Part shown: in pieces, positions 13,101 to 28,100 of the stretch | Position numbering within the stretch: the stretch's first letter is position 1 | Layout of the letters: each line of letters opens with the position of its first letter | NCBI GenBank assembly: GCA_963693305.1 | Contig: OY855905.1 | Location: forward strand, 620,001 to 684,000 | Length of the DNA stretch: 64,000 bases | Reading direction: 5' to 3' | Origin: Meandrina meandrites | Lineage: Eukaryota > Cnidaria > Anthozoa > Scleractinia > Meandrinidae | Translations under genes and position numbers: made by a program | Notes under the pieces: generated by a model | Told to the model about the DNA's origin: nothing | Seen by the model: the letters and a program-made list of their open reading frames with translations, nothing else | Database searches by the model: none

Positions 13101-16100
13101 GTTAATTACTCGGGGATACAACAAAATTAATGATTCTGAATATTCAGTAGTAACCATGCTTGATGCAAGAGTCTCGTACCCTGGTGTCACCATAATTACT
13201 CTGAGTCTTCTGCCACTTGCTGACAGCCTCACATGAAGGCGCCTCTGACTTGACAACGTGTTGCTCAGGGATTCTTGTAAAACTGAAACAAAGTAACAAG
13301 ACAAATGACATAGCTATCATCTTTGCTCATTAAGCCCTATCCGGGCTCACTTAAAAAGGAGAACCACTGTGGATTTCTGTTAAGGTGGCTCATAACAGTT
13401 TAACCAGAATTAGACATTCCCGTTTTAGGTGTTCTATCGCGGCTATACGAATAGTTGTTAAGAAATTATTTTAGACCAAACTTGTACAAGTTTTATCAAT
13501 GAACAAATTGACGTCATTGTGATGTCAAAAATCGTTGCCATGGCAACGTCATATGAGGTCAAAGACACTCTATATTGGACCTTTTGAGGCTAATAACTAA
13601 AAAACTACTCGGTGAAAGTTCTTGATTTTGATATATTTTTGTCCAACTGACAAAAGAAAATTTTTCGCAAATTTTTAAAAAAATCTGTAGGTAGGATTCA
13701 AAGCTACGTCATTTTTTCACTAATTTAAGGTGGCTCTGAACCCTACCTACAGAATTTTTTTAAACATTGTTAGATTGTTTGTTTTGCCTAGTAGGCAAAC
13801 ATATATGAAAAACAAAACCTTTCACCGTCTAGTTTTTAAGTTATTAACCTCAAACGGTAAAAAATAAGGTATCTTTGACCTCATATGACGTTGCCATGGC
13901 AACGGATTTTGACGTCATAGCAACTGTAATTTGTTTATTGGCAAAACCTTTACAAAGTTGTACTAAAAGTTTAACCTCAACGTTATTGGTGTAGCTGCAA
14001 TAGAATACCAAAGACGGGAATATCTAAACCCCTTCGAGCCACCTTAAAACAAAAAGGAATAGGCCATTTCCGAGTTACCCTTTGCCTCTGTTTCGAAACG
14101 GGTCTACGTGCGAAACCATTCATATGAAAATGTGTTCCACCCTCACGTCCATTTTCATGCAAATCAAAGTCATTTTCATTTGAAAAGGTTCGCACGAAGA
14201 CTCGTTTTAAAACTGAGGCAAAAGGCAACTCGGAAATGGCCTATTAGACAACAAAATATATGGTGCCTTTACAAAGTGTAGCTTCAAAGGTAAAGCAACA
14301 AGATTTGCATAGCTATCATATTCCATCCTTTAAACTTCGAGCTACGATTAACGCTTTCTCAATTTTGAATTCTTAAAAAACACTTGATCAATGCTACTTT
14401 GACCAGAACGAACAATATCGAAAGACAAGCTAAAAGAAATGGACACACCTTTAGGATCGAAAGGATCAGAATTGCTGACAGGTCTCTGTAAGATTATCCA
14501 TCTATCAATACATAACAAGTTTATGATCAGTAACAAAGGACCATTTCATACAAGGTATCATAAAGCACTCAAAGCCTGAATGTCTAGAACCTACTTGCTG
14601 TTCTCCTTTGCCAAGGCTACAAGAGCTGAACACAACGAGTTCTTGCCACTACCAGGTACACCGGTCAAAATTGTTAATAGCAACTATAAATCAATCAACC
14701 AAACAATGTACTGAGTACAAAGTCTTACGCTCCTGTGGAATTTCACAAGAAGCTTCTTTTGGTTGTAGCAGCTCGTAGGCTCGTAACTATCGGGTAGTCA
14801 CTCATTAAATAATTAGAGGCTAATCGTTATCTTTAGGCAGTAAAACACTTAACAACTGCAATCACGAGGTCGCTGAAACCACAAGTTTAAAGTGAAAGGG
14901 TACTGCATTAGTGCGTTGTTTACCTCAAAATCCTGCGACTGTTCCTGTTCGCCTACATGAATACTTGCTACAAGTACTGGTAGGTCGTCACATGTCACGG
15001 GTTTGTCGCCCAGTGAACTACTTGCACAGCAGTGACGTAGAAAGCTGAACAATGAAAACAGAGTATGATACTGACATTACTGACTTCTCAGAGCAAAACA
15101 GAAAGCTATAACATTTTACATTGTTGCAAGGCAGTAATATTTTCTGCATCAATATTGAAAGCAATGTCGTACAACTGTATACCGTAATGATTCGATTTCG
15201 CGCCCGGGGCACTTATTTACTTTTGGCACCTCAACGGAGGGCGCTTATTCGAGACAGGGCGCTTATTCGGGACAGGGCACTTATTTAAAAACTTTAATAA
15301 ATATTAAAATAACTAACAATAGCAGACACAATAACAGTTACAAATTATTGAAAGCTCAGTTACTTTTAAAAAAATTGTTCATTTTAGCAATAAAAATTAT
15401 ACATGTATGCCACACGAGTCAATCTATTCGACGTCAATGGCTTCAGTGTCAAGAATGGGGAATGGGGGCGCTTATTAGAACAGGGGCGCTTATTGACAAA
15501 AGCATAATTCGAAGCGAGGCGCTTATTCGGAAGGGGGTGCTTAATGGAAGGAGGGCGCTAAATGGAATCATTACGGTAATTACCTTTTCAAATTCGGCAA
15601 AAAGGCCTCAGCTGTAGATAGATCATGGATTTCTGCGGAACTCTGAGGCTTTAACTGATGTTCTAAAAACCAATGCCTGAAAGAAATAAAAATATGAATA
15701 ACTCCAAGAGTATTATGTGTATAATCACGGGTTTAGTTCACATGTTTGTAAGTTGTTACTCACTGTTCTTTTATATCATCAGGTAAATCTGCAAATGCAC
15801 GAAAACAAATAGTAAAGTTTAATTAATTAAAAGAATGCTTGTCAGTACAATACTATAAACAAAACAAAGACAAAAGTTAAAATAAATCACTAATAAAACT
15901 CAGAGATTGCCCAATAATGGCACATTTAACCATAGTAGAATGGCTTCTGACCAAAGAGTTTGTGGCGAAGTTACAATGCAGAGAAGAGTCCATACGGAGT
16001 AGTAACTGTAAGTAACTGCTGTAGTAACTAGACTGATTTCTGATCATTACCAAGAAACACCGATATTACAAGTTGCTCTGTCTGCATTATTACCTGCAAC

Positions 16101-19100
16101 AGTCTCAAACTGAGGAAAGCTGGGCAGTTGGTTTTCTTTCCACAGATGTATCACATCAGAGTAAAATTGTCGGTAAATCCTTGAGCGTGGTGTGAGAGCA
16201 AAAACGAAGCTCCTGTATTCATTTGTAAGGTAGTAAGGAAGGTTGTCTTTGATGCTGGCTTGATACGTGAGGATCAGAAGGGCGATGGCGCCAGTGGAGC
16301 CCTGCAGGATGGTAAAGATTATTTGCCATGATTATACAAAACCTTACCTAACACACTTGTTGTTGCCATCATCACTGTCATCGCTGTACTTGTTCCTATT
16401 TCTAGACTACACGAATACCATCTAATGGCAAATAAATGACGATCCATTCATCTTGTAAGACTACTAACAGTTGTCTGGCCTGACAATCTGAGCCTTGAAG
16501 GGCAGGGATGTAAGTCATAGTGATCGTGACAGTGACCGTGACAATGACAGTAACAGTGACAGTGACAGTGACAGCGACAGTGACAGTAGCAGTGACAGTG
16601 ACAGTGACAATGAGAGTGACAGTGACAATGACAGTGACAGTGACAGTGACAGTGACAATGACAGTCACATTGACAGTGACAGTGATAGTGACAGTGACAA
16701 TGACAGTGACAGTGATAGTGACAATGACAGTGACATTGACAGTGATAGTGACAGTGACAATGACAGTGACAATGACAGTGACAGTGACAGTGATAGTGAC
16801 AGTGACAGCGATAGTGATAGTGACAGTGACAATGACAGTGACAGTGACAATGACAGTGAAAGTGACAGTGATAGTGACAGTGACAATGACAGTGACAGTG
16901 ACAATGACAGTGACAGTGATAGTGACAGTGACAATGACAGTGACAATGACAGTAGCAGTGACAGTAGCAGTGACAGTAGCAGTGACAGTGACAATGACAG
17001 TGATAGTGACAGTGACAGTGACAGTGACAATGACAATGACAGTAGCAGTGACAGTAGCAGTGACAGTAGCAGTGACAATGACAATGACAGTGGCAGTGAC
17101 AGTGACAGTGACAATGACAATGAGAGTGACAGTGACAATGACAATGACAGTGGCAGTGACAGTGACAATGACAATGAGAGTGACAGTGACAATGACAATG
17201 ACAATGACAGTAGCAGTGACAGTAGCAGTGACAATGACAATGACAGTGGCAGTGACAGTGACAATGACAGTGACAGTGACAGTGACAGTGACAATGACAG
17301 TGACAGTGACAGTAGCAGTGACAGTGACAGTGACAATGAGTCACAGTGACAATGACAGTAGCAGTGACAGTGACATTGACAGTGACAATGACAATGACAA
17401 TGACAGTAATAGTGAAAGTGACAATGACAGTGACAGTGACAGTAGCAGTGACAGTGACAGTGACAATGAGTCACAGTGACAATGACAGTAGCAGTGATAG
17501 TGACAATGACAGTGACAGTGACAATGACAATGACAGTGACAATGACAGTGATAGTGAAAGTGACATGACATTGACAGTGACAGTAGCAGTGGCAGTGACA
17601 ATGACAGTGACAGTAGCAGTAACAGTAGCAGTGACAATGACAATGACAATGACAGTAGCAGTGACAGTGACAGTGACAATGACAGTGACAATGACAGTAG
17701 CAGTGACAGTAGCAGTGATAGTGACAATGACAGTGACAGTGACAGTAGCAGTGACAGTGACAATGACAGTGGCAGTGACAGTGACAATGACAGTGACAGT
17801 GACAGTGACAATGACAGTGACAGTGACAATGAGTCACAGTGACAATGACAGTAGCAGTGACAGTGACATTGACAGTGACAATGACAATGACAATGACAGT
17901 GATAGTGAAAGTGACAATGACAGTGACAGTGACAGTAGCAGTGACAGTGACAGTGACAATGAGTCACAGTGACAATGACAGTAGCAGTGATAGTGACAAT
18001 GACAGTGACAGTGACAATGACAATGACAGTGACAATGACAATGACAGTGATAGTGAAAGTGACATGACATTGACAGTGACAGTAGCAGTGGCAGTGACAA
18101 TGACAGTGACAGTAGCAGTAACAGTAGCAGTGACAATGACAATGACAGTAGCAGTGACAGTGACAGTGACAATGACAATGACAGTGACAATGACAGTGAC
18201 AATGACAGTAGCAGTGACAGTAGCAGTGATAGTGACAATGACAGTGACAGTGACAGTAGCAGTGACAGTGACAATGACAGTAGCAGTGACAGTGACAATG
18301 ACAGTAGCAGTGACAGTGACAATGACAGTAGCAGTGACAATGACAATGACAGTAGCAGTGACAATGACAGTGACAGTGACAGTAGCAGTGACAATGACAA
18401 TGACAGTAGCAGTGACAATGACAGTAGCAGTGACAATGACAATTACAGTAGCAGTGACAATGACAGTGACAATGACAGTGACAGTGACAGTAGCAGTGAC
18501 AGTGACAATGACAGTAGCAGTGACAGTGACAATGACAGTAGCAGTGACAATGACAATGACAGTAGCAGTGACAATGACAGTGACAGTGACAGTAGCAGTG
18601 ACAATGACAATGACAGTAGCAGTGACAATGACAGTGACAATGACAGTAGCAGTGACAATGAGAATGACAGTAGCAGTGACAATGACAGTGACAATGACAG
18701 TGACAGTGACAGTAGCAGTGACAGTGACAATGACAGTGACAATGACAGTAGCAGTGACAGTAGCAGTGACAGTAGCAGTGACAGTGACAATGACAGTGAC
18801 AGTAGCAGTGACAGTGACAATGACAGTGACAATGACAGTAGCAGTGACTGTAGCAGTGACAATGACAATGACAGTAGCAGTGACAATGACAGGGACAATG
18901 ACAGTGACAGTGACAGTGACAATGACAGTGACAGTGACAGTAGCAGTGACAGTGACAATGACAATGACAGTAGCAGTGACAGTGACAGTAACAGTTACAA
19001 TAACAACGACAGTTACAGTTGTCAAGTCAGTAAAAGTGACAGGAGCAGTGACAGTAGACAGTAACGGTGACCGCAGTAGCAGTGACAGTGACAGTGATAG

Positions 19101-22100
19101 TGAGTAACAGTGACAGCAACAGTTATGGAGAACGTACTTAGATTTCAAGGAAAATGACAACAGAAACTGCAGAGCCCATAGGTCATTACAGACATGTACC
19201 TTGTCATCAAACTGCACTTTAGACAGTTTAGACGTTGGCAGTAGAATAGCACCAGCTCTAGGATGAATAAACAGAAAGCCTTGCTCGTATATGTAAAGAA
19301 AACCTGAAAAGCCAATAACATAAATAAGAGTCATTCATCATTACTACCTTTATATTCATTGAGGCACATGCTGAACTCCCGATCAAGCAGTGCAGGTTGG
19401 AGGGTTGGGTTCATTACATTGTGTTCTTGGGCAAGACACTTTCACAGTTCTTCTCTACAGCCAGCTATATACATGTAAATGGGTACTGCCGAATTTAATG
19501 CTGGGGTAACCCTGTAATGGACTAGCATCTCATCTGGGGCAGGGTGGGGGGGGGGGGGGGGGAGCAATGGTATGGGGTAGGAGAAGAAATAGTTCTAGTT
19601 GCCTTGTTGCTACTGAAACTCGGATTAACACCGGCAGTTGAAATCACACTGGCCTGATGCATATCAAAATATAACGTGGACATTACACAGATTGAAAGAA
19701 CTATGCAATATAAACACTATTCTTCATTACAAATTTCTGCCCTGTTGCACCAAAAGCCTGATGGAACTTTATAATACACGTCTGTTTTACCATATTATCC
19801 TGCTTGCTTTACTGTAAGTCGTAACATAGATAAGCTTGGTTGATTATTAAAGTAATGTTTCTGCGCAGTTTTTGGGAGCATACATGTAGTAATAAACTGA
19901 TTTCTTGAAACCAACCTGCCTCCCATTTGTTGAATAAACTTGAAATATACACTTGATTGCCACAGAGAAGTTGTTTTCCCAAAACTTCACTATCAACCTT
20001 TGACTGTAAAACGGAGAGAGTGCAAGCAAGCGGTTACAAAATGGTTCAGGTGTGTTTTGCAAAAAAAAAACCATCGAAAAAAGATTTTAGAGATAAAATT
20101 AACATACGAACTTGCAAAGCTTCAGGTGCATGTACCTTAGCAAATGACTCCAGCTCTTCAGATATCTGTCTTTCATTGCCATATCCCTAGAAGGAAACAA
20201 AGATAAATAATTTATTATTATCTGTAAAAGAGAAATCACAAAGTACAAATAAACCCTGCTACTTTACCTGCCACGAAACAAATCTAGGGATGTTTTCAGT
20301 CAGGAATACATATGAACTGTTCCAAACACTAGAACTGTCTGCAAAACATGGAATCACAGTTGGAATGATGGGGAAAATAATCTGCTTGTACTTATCATGG
20401 TATTTAACAGTGTAAAAATCCATACTATAAGCCAATCAATTTGTACCTGGAACAAGCGTCTTGATTGTAGAGTCTAGAAATGATTCACCAAACACCACAG
20501 AGCCCAAGATCTGGCCAGGGTGTTCCACACTTGGTACATCATACAGATACAGGCAAGCCTGACACAAGCAAATCAGCATGAGACAAATACAGCGAAAAAC
20601 AAATAAGCCACCACCTAGCTATTATCTGATGAACTAATTAAGTACATGTACATGTTAAAAATGATCATTTGGGTAGCTCACCCTTTTCACTGAAGAGAGT
20701 GGTTTGCCATCTTGGAGACTGACATTCCTGAAACAAAAAAATGAACAAATCAGTGTACATGTTATGGTTCAGTAAGTGAATTTTTTATTTTGTTTTTAAC
20801 TCATTATCATGCATCGCCATAACCAAAAACAAACGATAATCAAATTTGAGCCAACAATAAAATTGAACCACAACATACATGAATAAAGTTCTCATTTTGA
20901 TGTCAGAATTACTTTGACAGTGCCAGTCTTCAAATTCAATGCCATCCACAAATATAAAATATATTTGCAAGTTGAAGTTCCCAAATACCATGTAATTTCT
21001 CAACTGGCTTGCACTAGTAGAAGCTCATGTGTTCAATACAACAAATGTACAGCTGTCTGCATGGTCAGGTACATGTATCTAGGTATATGTATCTAGGTAC
21101 AGGTATCTAGGTATATGTATCCAGGTACATGTATCTAGGTACAGGTAGCTAGGTACAGGTATCTAGGTACAGGTATCTAGGTACATGTATCTAGGTACAG
21201 GTATCTAGGTACAGGTATCCAGGTAGTTGTATCTAGGTAAACAGGGCTCAAAATAACGGCCAGTCAACGGACAATGTCCGGCCAAAATGACGATTTCTCC
21301 GGACAAAATTTTGGTTCGGCGGTCATTTTGACCGGTCACGTACACGGCTTTCAAATAAATAACACAAAAAAAATATTCGCAGTATTTCAGTAAAATCATA
21401 AAATATCATAGCAGCTTGCAGTCACAAATTTGTAGAATACAGATGAGACGGTCACGCTCTGCGGATTTGCTAGCGGTTTGCTTAAATAAAACAGGAAACA
21501 TCCACGTCTGTAAATACGCTAAACAGACAACAAATGAACATCGCATCAATCAACGTCTGCTTTTAACATGCGTATGCAATCAGGGTTCGTACAAAAAATC
21601 GCAACCGTTTTTCCAGGACTTTTCAAGGACTTTTCAAGGACCAAATTGAATTTTCAAGGACCACCTACCATGAATGTAATTTCACAGATAGTATATAAAA
21701 TGCACATTCCCAGTCCAAGCTAACAGGTTTCTAAGGCTTCAAGAGTTTTCTCCATCTCCATCTTTACATTTATTAGTTCACTTGCCTTTTCTCTTTATTA
21801 GCTGCTTTTACATCCGTATTTTACAGTGTTTGAAGTTGCTTTACACAGGAAAAGAATACCAAAGTCTATGCAAAGCAATTTGCTTTTGATCCCACTACAT
21901 TTAAAGTGGAAGAAAATTCAAGGACTTTTCAAGGAAAAATGGCATTCAAGGACTTTTCAAGGACTCACCCTGAAATTCAAGGACTTTTCAAGACTGTGCG
22001 AACCCTGGCAATTACAGTTTGAATAGTCAGGCGGGCCGAGAAAAATAGCACTCATTAGTGGACTTAAAAAACTATATGCACCTTTAGAAAGTACGAGTTC

Positions 22101-25100
22101 GTAGCGTGTTTTTCACCAGCATTGAATATTTACCGGCAATTTTCACCGTGAAAATATTGGCCTTAGAGAACATTATATAATAACTAGTTCATTGTTGTGT
22201 ATTTTTAAGTTAAGTTCCAAGCACATTGTATTTTGAAGTTTTGACAACTTCCTGACCGTGTTTATCGCTAATTAGTTAAGTAAAAGATGGATGGTCAGTA
22301 GATTTCTAGCAGACCTGAAAAAGCAACAAAAGACGGCAAACCCTTACTGAAAGGCCTGGTTGCTAAGCGTTGTGGACGAATGTGAAATCTTTTCTCGGCG
22401 GTTATTTTGTTAATCCCGTAGCTTGAAATGGGATATTGGTATCGCATGATACAGGAAAGTCGAGGACGTAAATCCTTCTTACTGGACACAGTTGACATGA
22501 AGCCGTTGGTGTTTCCTTTCTTCCTACATGCCGAGCAAAGGCACAGTTATCTCACTTGTAGCATGGGCATATGTCCTATTACTATTTAGTGTTCGGTAGT
22601 AAAGACCAGTAAAGTGCTTACAACCAAGATCGCCTCCACCCGTAAGTCGTTAACTAATGTAAAACTATGCAGAGTAACATAACATTACGGCTACTGAGCA
22701 TTTTGTTTTATGTAGAGTAGAACGCAGAAGAAATGGAGATTCAAAAAGCGAACATAATAAAATGACACTTTTACCGATCAAAACATTTAAGCTTAGGCCT
22801 TATACTCTTTCACAACAAGGCTATTGCTTGAAAGTAAATACTCAATATTTTTACCCGTCAAAAACGAGACATGACCGAGCAAAAATTGATTTGGCCGGTC
22901 AACATGACCGGTCAGTATTCAAAAATTATTTTGAGCCCTGGTAAATGTTTCTAGGAACTGGCTAATCACAGTGAAGATCCCTGAGGCCTCTTATGAGTTG
23001 TTTACTTCTGCTTTAACTTCTTTTGACTCAACATGTATGAGAACCATATCATTACATAAATACAAAGCATCATGCATGTACCTCCCATGAGAATCACAAG
23101 CATCAATGCAAAATTCTACATTTCCCGTCAAAAATGAGGATTTCACTTCCACTTTCCTTTCCTGCATGCCATGCTTCAACACTGACAGAACAGTTGCATA
23201 ACTCTGAATGTTGAGAGAGAAAGATAAAAAGAACATTCAAGTTAATATAAAAATCCATTTACTCTTTTGGCAAGGTTGTTAAACCGTTTACTCCATAAGA
23301 TTGCTAAGGTACAAATTTGGCAATATTGCTTAAAAAGTTATATTTGAGAAAGGTTTAAGAAAACAACTTCTCAAGCTCATTAATAATTCATGAGCTGATG
23401 ACCCAATCAGCTTGCATCAATTCGGTTAGGTGCATGTATGTTGATACCCAATGAACATACCGATCAAGACACATTTGATTAGTTCAAAGCTGATCAAGAC
23501 ACTCATCAAGGAACTCGAGTTTTAATCAGTCTTCACTGAATTTTAATCAATGAATATTTATCAGGCCGCAGTAACCTCAAAATTTTTTAACAATACAACT
23601 CATGAAATCAGAAATAGTGCTACAAACAATTCCTTAAATACAGATAGTGTCGGATGCTAAATACTCAGTGAATTGTTTTTGGTGGATATCACTCTTCATT
23701 CTTTTACTTCAATGACAAATTTGCTTTGCCAACAATTCAGAGAATCAAACACTTTGAAACCTAATGTAAATTGTAATCTCTAAACAAACCTCCTGAAAGA
23801 ATGGAAATTTTTCTCCACCCGAGTTCCTCGCCATTGTATATGTTGACGGGGAATACAGCATTCTTGACTTAATTCTCTTCCTCATAAACCATTTTCGGCT
23901 CCTAAACCGTGCCGCCCCTTCATTACTCATGGCTGGGACACTAATGAATCATGCATGCAATCACGTTCTTACAGAAAAGGACAAAAATTTGACATGGCAT
24001 AATTTCTTATTGTTTCATTTGACAAAACATGTCACTGCATAATTTCCTAGTTTTGCATTTGAGAAGCCAGCTCAAAAACTCATGCTTCATTTTTCATCAG
24101 GGGTTCCAAACACCTCAAAACAATAAAAGCACTCCACCTTCAGCGTTGTACTTTCATCTTTTTCTCGGTGTTTGGAACCCCTGATGAAAAACTTGTACTT
24201 GTTTTTGATCTATTACTTACAATAATGGGAAAGAACATATGGTACATTTCTTTTCCTGCTACAACCCTGGACAAAACACTTGGGACACCAGCAAGATAGC
24301 TCGTCAAAATGACTCATTTTCACTCTTCTCCCTCTCCCCTGGTGCAATGTTGACCTCAGGCATTCAAATCGTTTCAATCACAATCACCATTGCTTTGGGG
24401 GAGGGGGAGAACTGAAGTAGTTTGTTTTCACAGCATTTCCGAGCTTTCTTGAAGCACTATATTAGTGAAGCATGGTTTTGCACCCAATTTCAACAAGTGT
24501 CCCAAGATGTTTTGACCAGGGCTACTGACAGTAGAATCCTGATTTCTCAAAACCCCAGGGGAAACAGAACTTGGTTCTAGAGCTTGGGAGGTTCAAGAGA
24601 TTGGGGGTAAGATACAGAGAAGTACTATCCAAAAGAAACGAAAATTTGCTCAATAAATTGGGATATATTCTACTATAAATATTGGGTGTGTAGCCTGGCA
24701 TGTTAAAAATTTTGGTAAAAAAGAATTTAAAAATGTTGACAAAGAGCAAACAAAACCTGTAGTTTTGAATTTTGTCGCTTCAAATTGAATTTGGTGATTG
24801 TTCCGGTTTCAAGAAACTACAACACTACATGAAGAACAAATTTACTGAAACGATTGTCGTGGATGGGGTTCAGCATTATTTGATTCAGTCGTTTGAGCTT
24901 TCAACAGTGCATGGTCGACATGAATTTGAATTTTCAGGATTAATGTATAAATTCTGTTTAAATTTTCTTTTAGCTTGCATGGAAAGAATTATTGGTAGTA
25001 TATATTGTATGAGCTTCCAGTCCACATTAATGAACTGGGATCGCATTTAAAAAGCAAAATTTGCAGAGCTCTTCTGTTTTATGACCGTTACTCTAACACG

Positions 25101-28100
25101 ACTTTTTAAAATCGAAGCCAACAAAGTGCTAGACGGGGCCGTAGGCTCGCTCTGTGTTTAAAAAAATTGATCTTGGTTATTCTAGGGAATTCAAGTACCA
25201 AAACATGAAGAAACCTCAGCACATGATGACTATTATATAGTTGCTGACACTGAAACGTACCTTTTGTTTGTTAAATGTTTGTGAAAATGTCTTGACTCCC
25301 TCCACAACAGCATTGATTGATAGAAGGTAAAGATCCATTAACAATCTGGATTGGAGTATTAAAAAAACATTAAGCTGCACAACTTTCCACCAGAAGGAAA
25401 CATGTCATCTAAAGTTAGTGAGGTGTTACAGCTGGCCTATGTGCTAGTTAGTGTGTCACGTTATAGATTTACATGTTTCAGCATGGCTTTAGGAAGCTTT
25501 ATGTATAAATTAAAGTTTCTTTAAATAGCTTGTGTCACCTGGAAAATACTTCAATGACAAGTTTCTCTCCAAGAAAACTAATACTAGGAACACAGTTTAA
25601 TAGAAGAAGGAGTAAAGCTATAGTACGGTACATGTGTCTCTTGTTACATACAGTGTTACCTACCTAAGGTCCTTACTGTGCACAGTTGATGACGTGTTTG
25701 CCATATCACCCAGTGACACTGGTACAAAACCACTTTGGAGAAAATAAGTTCTTGCACATTTTATTGTCCCTTTGGGCTCCACAGCAAAGCAGACCTTAAT
25801 TTGAGAGATAACACTGTTAATAATTAAAGTTGAGTATATTTCTTGTCAAGTTGAATGTCGTAAAGTGACTCAACCAGTTACATGTATAACAAAAGCCCAG
25901 AACAGCATCTTATAACAAAAGCCCAGAACAGCATCAGGACTTCAAAAAATCTTGATTTTTTTCATAACCAGCACTTGCCAGACGAGTATTCTAGCAACTG
26001 AGGTGCATTTGTATGAATAAACAAAGCTTCATGTCATAAGTTCTTACCATGTGCCTTGCAGCAGCACTGCCATCAATGCCACTATTAGCAATGGTTCTGT
26101 TATTGTTGGAAGAGGACTGTTTCTCTGAATTTTTGATGTTCTGCCTTGAGGAGTGTGATCCAAGAAGCACAAAGGGCTGACAATCCTCTGATGAACTAAC
26201 CAGAGAAAATCTCTTTATAATCAGTGGTCTACACATGTCATTTACAGCATCGGCACTTATGATCGCTGTTTGTAAAGTTTGGCCGAGCTTGTAACTAAAT
26301 AGGGGATACACAGATATGGTGGCCATAAGATACTTAGTTTACCTTGAATATGAAAGACATATTGAACCTAAAAGTACATAATGCTACTTTTATAATGAAA
26401 TACAACTTCCTATTGTAACGTAAAGGCAATCTGCAAAATAAATGCCTTTGTGCTTTAATCTGTCACAAAGTATACAAATCCGTGAGGAAAATATATTTAC
26501 CTGTTGGTACTGTCCCTGTCAAGAATGTGTCCATGAGCAAAATAACTCGCAATGGGCTAGAAGGGAAACATTGGTTGACAGGTCTGTTATCTCATTATTA
26601 CTATTCTCTATCAAATTTAGTCCATGATTCCCATAACTAGTTAACCAGGGTTGTCATTAGAAGGCAGGACCCAGAAATGATACAAACCAACCCCTTAACA
26701 AATATATCCCAAAGAATAAGTCCTGTCCCCTCCCTCCACAATTACCCCTTATCCTAACAGGCACACTCTGTAGCAAAAAGTGTACTCTTCTTAAATAGTT
26801 AATTCTTTTTTTTGGCTGCAAAGGATTTGATATCATCCAAATGTAAAGTGGCGCAGATGCCATCACGCTGAGGATTGCAGGATGCACAGGAACACCACCG
26901 TTTTGTTGGTTTTAGGGGAAGAACATGAGCATGTACATGTTCATGTACAAATCTACATGTACAGTAGAATTAAGTTGATCCAAGACCTCAAATCGTATGA
27001 TAAATGTTTTAAGCTCAGCTGGTACCTACCTCACTCAAACTGCTCTCTGTTACTTTACATAGATCACTGGAGCTACAAAAAGACAATATTGAAATCTTTA
27101 CACATTATTGGTTTTATGATTCACTTGTTACTTGACTTGTTCATGCAGTTCACATCAGTCTTGCACTCACCTTTCTGTATCCACATTTGTCAGAACAGAT
27201 TTACAATGACGTTCAAATAAAGGCAGAGTCTGGTGACAAATAAATTAAAGGTGATGTAGCAGCATTAACTCTGTACAGAAATGATTCCCTAGCCATGTGA
27301 GCCACCTAGCACTGAATGGATAGATGATGATGAAGGAAACAATTACATCTCCCAAGTGATGACCCTCCTGCATTGATGATAGATTAGTGAATTAAGGATC
27401 CAAGAAATGTGTTTTCCGTTAAAGGTAACTAATAGCTATTATGTTAGTTCTTCCTGTGAAGCCTAAGAAATCGAGTGCGTCACGGGGTAAGATAATGTAG
27501 TCACTTTACTGCCAATGCTATATATTATGTAAAATGTTACAAATGCACATGTAAAGGAAATCATTGCAACGTTTTACCTCTTTGATGAGGGTTTCTACAA
27601 CAACAGGATCCAACAAGCGATAAACTCTGTCCAAATCTTGAGTCACATCGATGACCTGTTAACATCAAGGATTTTCCACATTTTTATGATGCATTGAATA
27701 AAAACATTCTTACATGTTTTAAAAGGCTTATTCAAAGTGTATATGTAGTAAGCAAAAAATAGAGTAGAAAAGTGATGTTTGACCCCTTCTCTTACCTTAT
27801 GATTCATGGTGAAAAATCCACCACTATGGAAAGAAAGTTGTACTGTCATTTTTGATAATAATAGTTTATATGGTACAGACTTTCATATAACGTTCAGCTG
27901 CAGATAAAACTTGTATAAAAATTGTATTACTGACATTAAAAATTAAAATATATGATTAAAAACCTTAAAGGTCAAATGAACCAAAATTTCGAATTTTCTT
28001 TTTTTTAGGCCAATTTGTTGATTCAGAACCAAATAAACATATTCCGAAGTTTCAAAGTAATTGGACTTTGCAAAACAGAGAAATTTCAAGTTGAAAAATG